Shown one piece after another: positions 62,450 to 64,000 of a stretch of DNA of 64,000 nt (positions are counted from its first letter, which is position 1; each line of letters starts with the position of its first letter). Both the position numbers and the translations under genes were made by a program. Source of the DNA: an uncultured Pelagibacteraceae bacterium (GTDB taxonomy: Bacteria > Pseudomonadota > Alphaproteobacteria > Pelagibacterales > Pelagibacteraceae); NCBI GenBank assembly GCA_902539165.1, contig CACBHY010000004.1, forward strand, positions 110,573 to 174,572, read 5' to 3'. The notes under the pieces were generated by a model. The model ran no database searches. It saw nothing but the letters and a program-made list of their open reading frames with translations, and had not been told where the DNA came from.

Positions 62450-63618
62450 TGATCTTTACTAGAGAAGAATATAATCAAAGATTAAAAAAAGTTCAAAAAA
62501 TGATGCAAGAAAAGGGTGTTGAACTTTTAATATCGCATGACACAAATAATATTAATTATTTAACAGGTTATGATGCCTGGTCATTCTATTATGCTCAATG
62601 TGCTATTGTTCATGTCAATGCAGAAGAACCTTTATGTTTTGTAAGAGCTCAAGATGCAGGTGGAGCCTATATAAAATCATATTTAAAGAATGAAAATATA
62701 CTTGTCTATGATGAAGAATATATACATAATTGGCCAAGTCATCCTTATGATCGATTAGTAGATATAATTAAAGAGAGAAATTGGGAAAAATTATCCATTG
62801 GTTTAGAAATGGATGCTCATTATTTTACTGCTTATTGTTATGAGAAAATTAAACTTGGTTTACCAAATGCTAAACTAAAAGATAGTGAACGATTAGTAAA
62901 TTGGGCAAGATTAGTTAAATCAGATACAGAAATTAGCTATATGAAATCAGCTGCACAAATTTCAGAAAGAGGAATGAAAACAGCAATGGATGTCATTAAT
63001 CCAGGCATAAGACAGTGTGATGCCGTGGGTGAAATTCAAAAAACATTGTTTCGTGGAACTGAGGAATTTGGTGGTGAATATTCAAGTATTGCAACGTTAT
63101 TGCCCACAGGTAAAGGAACCTCAGCATCTCATTTAACTGCAACACAGGATAAATTTGTGGAAGGAGAGGCTACAATTATAGAACTCTCTGGTGTTTACAA
63201 TAGGTATCACGCACCAATGGCTAGAACAGTACTCCTTGGAAAACCCAATCAATTAAAAATTGATACTATGAATAAAACTATTGAAGCCTTAAATGCAGGT
63301 ATTGAAGCTATTAAACCAGGCAATACTGCTAATGATGTAGCCCAAGAGTTTTGGAAAATTTTAGATAAATATGGAATAGAAAAAAGATCAAGAACTGGTT
63401 ATTCAATTGGAATAGGTTACCCACCTGACTGGGGCGAGCATACTCTTAATATTTATAAAGGAGATATGACAGTGCTAGAGCCTAATGTTTGTTTTCACAT
63501 GATAGCAGTCATGCAATTTGGTGATTGGGGCGTTGAAGCTTCAGAAGCAATTAGAGTAACTGACAGTGGATCAGAATTATTTTGTAATTTTCCAAAAGAG
63601 CTTCATATCAAGAGTTAA
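62449..63618 (+). CDS. doeA: DoeA/EutD-like ectoine hydrolase (M24 family)
   Basis: M24 creatinase/prolidase-fold hydrolase of 389 residues. Resembles ectoine hydrolase DoeA (EutD), which opens the ectoine ring. Characteristic segments are NINYLTGYDAWSFYYAQ, GLEMDAHYFTAYCYEK, EYSSIATLLPTGKGTSASHLT, and SIGIGYPPDWGEHTLNIYKGDMTVLEPNVCFHMIAVMQF, as in DoeA. Typical aminopeptidase P metal ligands are largely replaced, arguing for a small cyclic-amide hydrolase. Overlaps the EutA-like gene by one base. Whether the substrate is ectoine itself is inferred from the pair; a related cyclic compound cannot be excluded. Confidence 0.8.
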   Translation: MIFTREEYNQRLKKVQKMMQEKGVELLISHDTNNINYLTGYDAWSFYYAQCAIVHVNAEEPLCFVRAQDAGGAYIKSYLKNENILVYDEEYIHNWPSHPYDRLVDIIKERNWEKLSIGLEMDAHYFTAYCYEKIKLGLPNAKLKDSERLVNWARLVKSDTEISYMKSAAQISERGMKTAMDVINPGIRQCDAVGEIQKTLFRGTEEFGGEYSSIATLLPTGKGTSASHLTATQDKFVEGEATIIELSGVYNRYHAPMARTVLLGKPNQLKIDTMNKTIEALNAGIEAIKPGNTANDVAQEFWKILDKYGIEKRSRTGYSIGIGYPPDWGEHTLNIYKGDMTVLEPNVCFHMIAVMQFGDWGVEASEAIRVTDSGSELFCNFPKELHIKS

Positions 63619-63663
63619 TTAGCTATTGAAATATATCAGTACAAATGTTTTATATTCATCTTA

Positions 63664-64000
63664 ATGTCTAAAAATCCAGAATTTGTAAAATTCGATAAAG
63701 TTGACAAAAGTTATGATGGTAAAGTTTTAGTCGTTAAAGATCTCCAATTAGATATTGCTGAAGGTGAGTTTATAACTATGCTTGGTCCCTCTGGATCAGG
63801 TAAGACTACTTGTTTGATGATGTTAGCTGGGTTTGAAACTCCAACAAATGGAGAAATTTTATTAGACGGCAATATAATTTCAAACATTCCTCCACACAAA
63901 AGAGGAATTGGAATGGTTTTTCAAAACTATGCTTTGTTCCCACACATGACTGTTTATGAAAATTTAGCATTTCCTTTAAGAGTTAGAAAAATTGAAAAAG
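63664..64000 (+). CDS. ABC transporter ATP-binding protein, PotA-like, 5' part
   Basis: Start of an ATPase of the spermidine/putrescine (PotA) or other MOI-type importer class. The window ends within the gene after about 112 residues. Visible: FVKFDKVDKSYDGKVLVVKDLQLDIAEGEFITMLGPSGSGKTTCLMMLAGFE with Walker A GPSGSGKTT, the TNGEILLDGNIISNIPPHKRGIGMVFQNYALFPHMTVYENLAFPL region with the Q-loop. It lies 45 bases after the DoeA-like gene, so it may import the substrate used by the EutA/DoeA pair, possibly a polyamine or ectoine-like solute. The partner genes are outside the window. Confidence 0.9.
   Translation, partial: MSKNPEFVKFDKVDKSYDGKVLVVKDLQLDIAEGEFITMLGPSGSGKTTCLMMLAGFETPTNGEILLDGNIISNIPPHKRGIGMVFQNYALFPHMTVYENLAFPLRVRKIEK

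Noticed and set aside
1..64000. CRISPR arrays, insertion sequences, prophage or integrated islands
   Set aside because: No regularly spaced repeats, transposase, integrase or phage gene was found, and codon use and base composition look uniform throughout.

Overview
This is a window from a streamlined, very AT-rich marine alphaproteobacterium, almost certainly of the SAR11 group (Pelagibacterales). The basis is a proteorhodopsin followed by a ferredoxin and a ferredoxin reductase, near-zero intergenic DNA, heavy Lys/Asn/Ile codon bias, and alphaproteobacterial gene neighbourhoods (murC-murB-ddl-ftsQ-ftsA-lpxC-bamD-ligA, pssA-psd). The assignment comes from gene content and order, not from a marker-gene comparison. 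No insertion sequence, prophage, CRISPR array or rRNA was seen. No gene-free stretch exceeds 300 bases; the longest are recA-alaS (228 bases) and the region upstream of proteorhodopsin (214 bases).

Layout. 1-7.5 kb: cell wall and division cluster (murC 3' end, murB, ddl, ftsQ, a strongly shortened ftsA, lpxC, bamD, ligA) with no ftsZ in its usual place. 7.5-17.5 kb: aminopeptidase P, uvrD, an AsmA-like protein, fumC, a MazG-like protein, nadC-nadA, tRNA-Leu(GAG), ygfZ. 17.5-24.5 kb: dihydroorotase, prpE, blue-tuned proteorhodopsin, ferredoxin, ferredoxin-NADP reductase, GST, a DksA-family protein and two tiny membrane ORFs. 24.6-29.4 kb: two glycosyltransferases and a DUF1800/DUF1501 pair. 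29.4-36 kb: SOS-type umuDC with a recognisable LexA box, three tandem GFA-family proteins, glycerate kinase, tolC, recA. 36-47.9 kb: alaS, icd, psd-pssA, a glycosyltransferase-like gene, rlmE, a CBS-less guaB, a TPR protein, guaA, gloA, an NTF2-like protein, panB. 47.9-53.6 kb: a tightly overlapping five-gene catabolic operon (LLM flavin monooxygenase, TPP enzyme, PF06684 protein, alpha/beta hydrolase, aldehyde dehydrogenase) of unknown substrate. 53.7-64 kb: compatible-solute and glycerophosphodiester metabolism: truncated glpD, 2OG-Fe oxygenases, ProV-type ATPase, gamma-butyrobetaine-hydroxylase-like enzyme, glycerophosphodiesterase, DMT exporters, EutA-like and DoeA-like proteins (ectoine-type catabolism), and the 5' end of a PotA-like ABC ATPase.

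How the genes work together. Proteorhodopsin pumps protons while the neighbouring ferredoxin/reductase pair handles electrons. UmuDC and RecA look like a small SOS regulon with shared LexA-type boxes. The last third scavenges methylated, osmolyte-type or other small organic compounds. Many genes overlap by 1-20 bases, several through ATGA or TTGA junctions, and convergent pairs often overlap or abut with no room for an ordinary terminator.
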